Shown here: positions 63,890-64,000 of the stretch, one piece after another
Layout: each line of letters opens with the position of its first letter
Numbering within the stretch: position 1 is the first letter of the stretch
Assembly (NCBI RefSeq): GCF_024721305.1
Contig: NZ_JAMXOD010000015.1
Span: 1-64,000, forward strand
Length of the DNA: 64,000 nucleotides
Origin: Aequitasia blattaphilus
GTDB taxonomy: Bacteria > Bacillota > Clostridia > Lachnospirales > Lachnospiraceae
Direction: 5' to 3'
Notes under the pieces: model-generated
The model's input: the letters and a program-made list of their open reading frames with translations, nothing else
The model's database searches: none
What the model was told of the DNA's origin: nothing
Position numbers and translations under genes: made by a program

Positions 63890-64000
63890 ATGGCAGTCAC
63901 AATAAAATCACCGAGAGAAATTGAATTGATGCAACAAGCAGGTGTCATATTAGGTAGAGTGCATGATGAGCTCAAAGAGATTATCAGACCTGGAATCAGT
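63890..64000 (+). CDS. map: Methionine aminopeptidase, type I, N-terminal fragment
   Basis: 37 codons are visible before the window ends. MAVTIKSPREIELMQQAG and the following IRPGIS match the N-terminus of type I enzymes, and the gene order adk-map is standard after secY. ATG 63890 begins three bases after the adk stop. Confidence 0.92.
   Translation, partial: MAVTIKSPREIELMQQAGVILGRVHDELKEIIRPGIS

Noticed and set aside
1-64000. CRISPR arrays, rRNA genes, prophage and replication origin
   Set aside because: I saw no regularly spaced repeats, rRNA, phage structural genes, or dnaA-box clusters.

Overview
The window comes from a low-GC, anaerobic, Gram-positive bacterium of the class Clostridia. 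It has AT-rich codon use, strong AGGAGG ribosome binding sites, a Firmicutes-type S10-spc ribosomal operon with zinc-binding S14 and adenylate kinase, and a D-proline reductase (prd) cluster. The prd cluster marks an amino-acid (Stickland) fermenter. Proline racemase, D-proline reductase and a nearly complete selenocysteine system lie within about 17 kb. I cannot place the genus from sequence alone.

Layout. 1-776: right end of an IS200/IS605-type element (TnpB C-terminus and end hairpin) next to a decayed EamA transporter remnant. 863-5514: hydrolase / acyltransferase-like membrane protein / unknown operon, with a convergent DUF1015 gene. 5638-9092: heterodimeric ABC exporter. 9306-11888 (minus): TetM-like ribosomal GTPase fused to an NYN/YacP-like nuclease domain. 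11997-16522: unknown protein, small membrane protein, DEAD-box helicase, cysteine desulfidase and flavoprotein. 16574-19773: TetR-regulated ABC exporter with an operator over the -35 box. 19819-27658: FIST-domain hybrid kinase lacking the usual His, a lipase-like hydrolase, a TetR regulator and two tandem GGDEF proteins. 27665-31837: promoter plus hairpin (possible small RNA), then a GNAT-GntR-UTRA regulator, a zincin-like protein and a P-type ATPase.

32928-42264 is the selenium region: PHP protein, YedF, SelD (itself read through UGA), SelA, SelB, a LysR regulator, a cysteine-desulfurase-like enzyme, YedE transporter, a TusA-like protein and DUF3343. 42294-50097 is the proline region: TetR and proline racemase on the minus strand, selC (tRNA-Sec), then prdC, prdA, a small gene, prdB (UGA-encoded Sec), prdD and prdE. 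The logic is uptake and delivery of Se, selenophosphate, Sec-tRNA, SelB, and Sec insertion into PrdB, which uses D-proline made by PrdF as electron acceptor. serS is not in the window.

50187-50370 holds a likely structured non-coding RNA with its own promoter and terminator. 50545-52241 holds a YcxB-like membrane protein and a TauE/SafE transporter with a folded 5' leader. 52296-64000 is the ribosomal operon rpsJ to map, collinear with other Firmicutes, with map cut by the window end.

The points most worth a second look are the TetM-NYN fusion, the 50.2 kb RNA, the structured leaders of prdF and the TauE gene, the hairpin abutting selC, the FIST kinase without a phospho-acceptor His, and the fission of a PrdA-like gene into prdD and prdE exactly at the pyruvoyl cleavage site.
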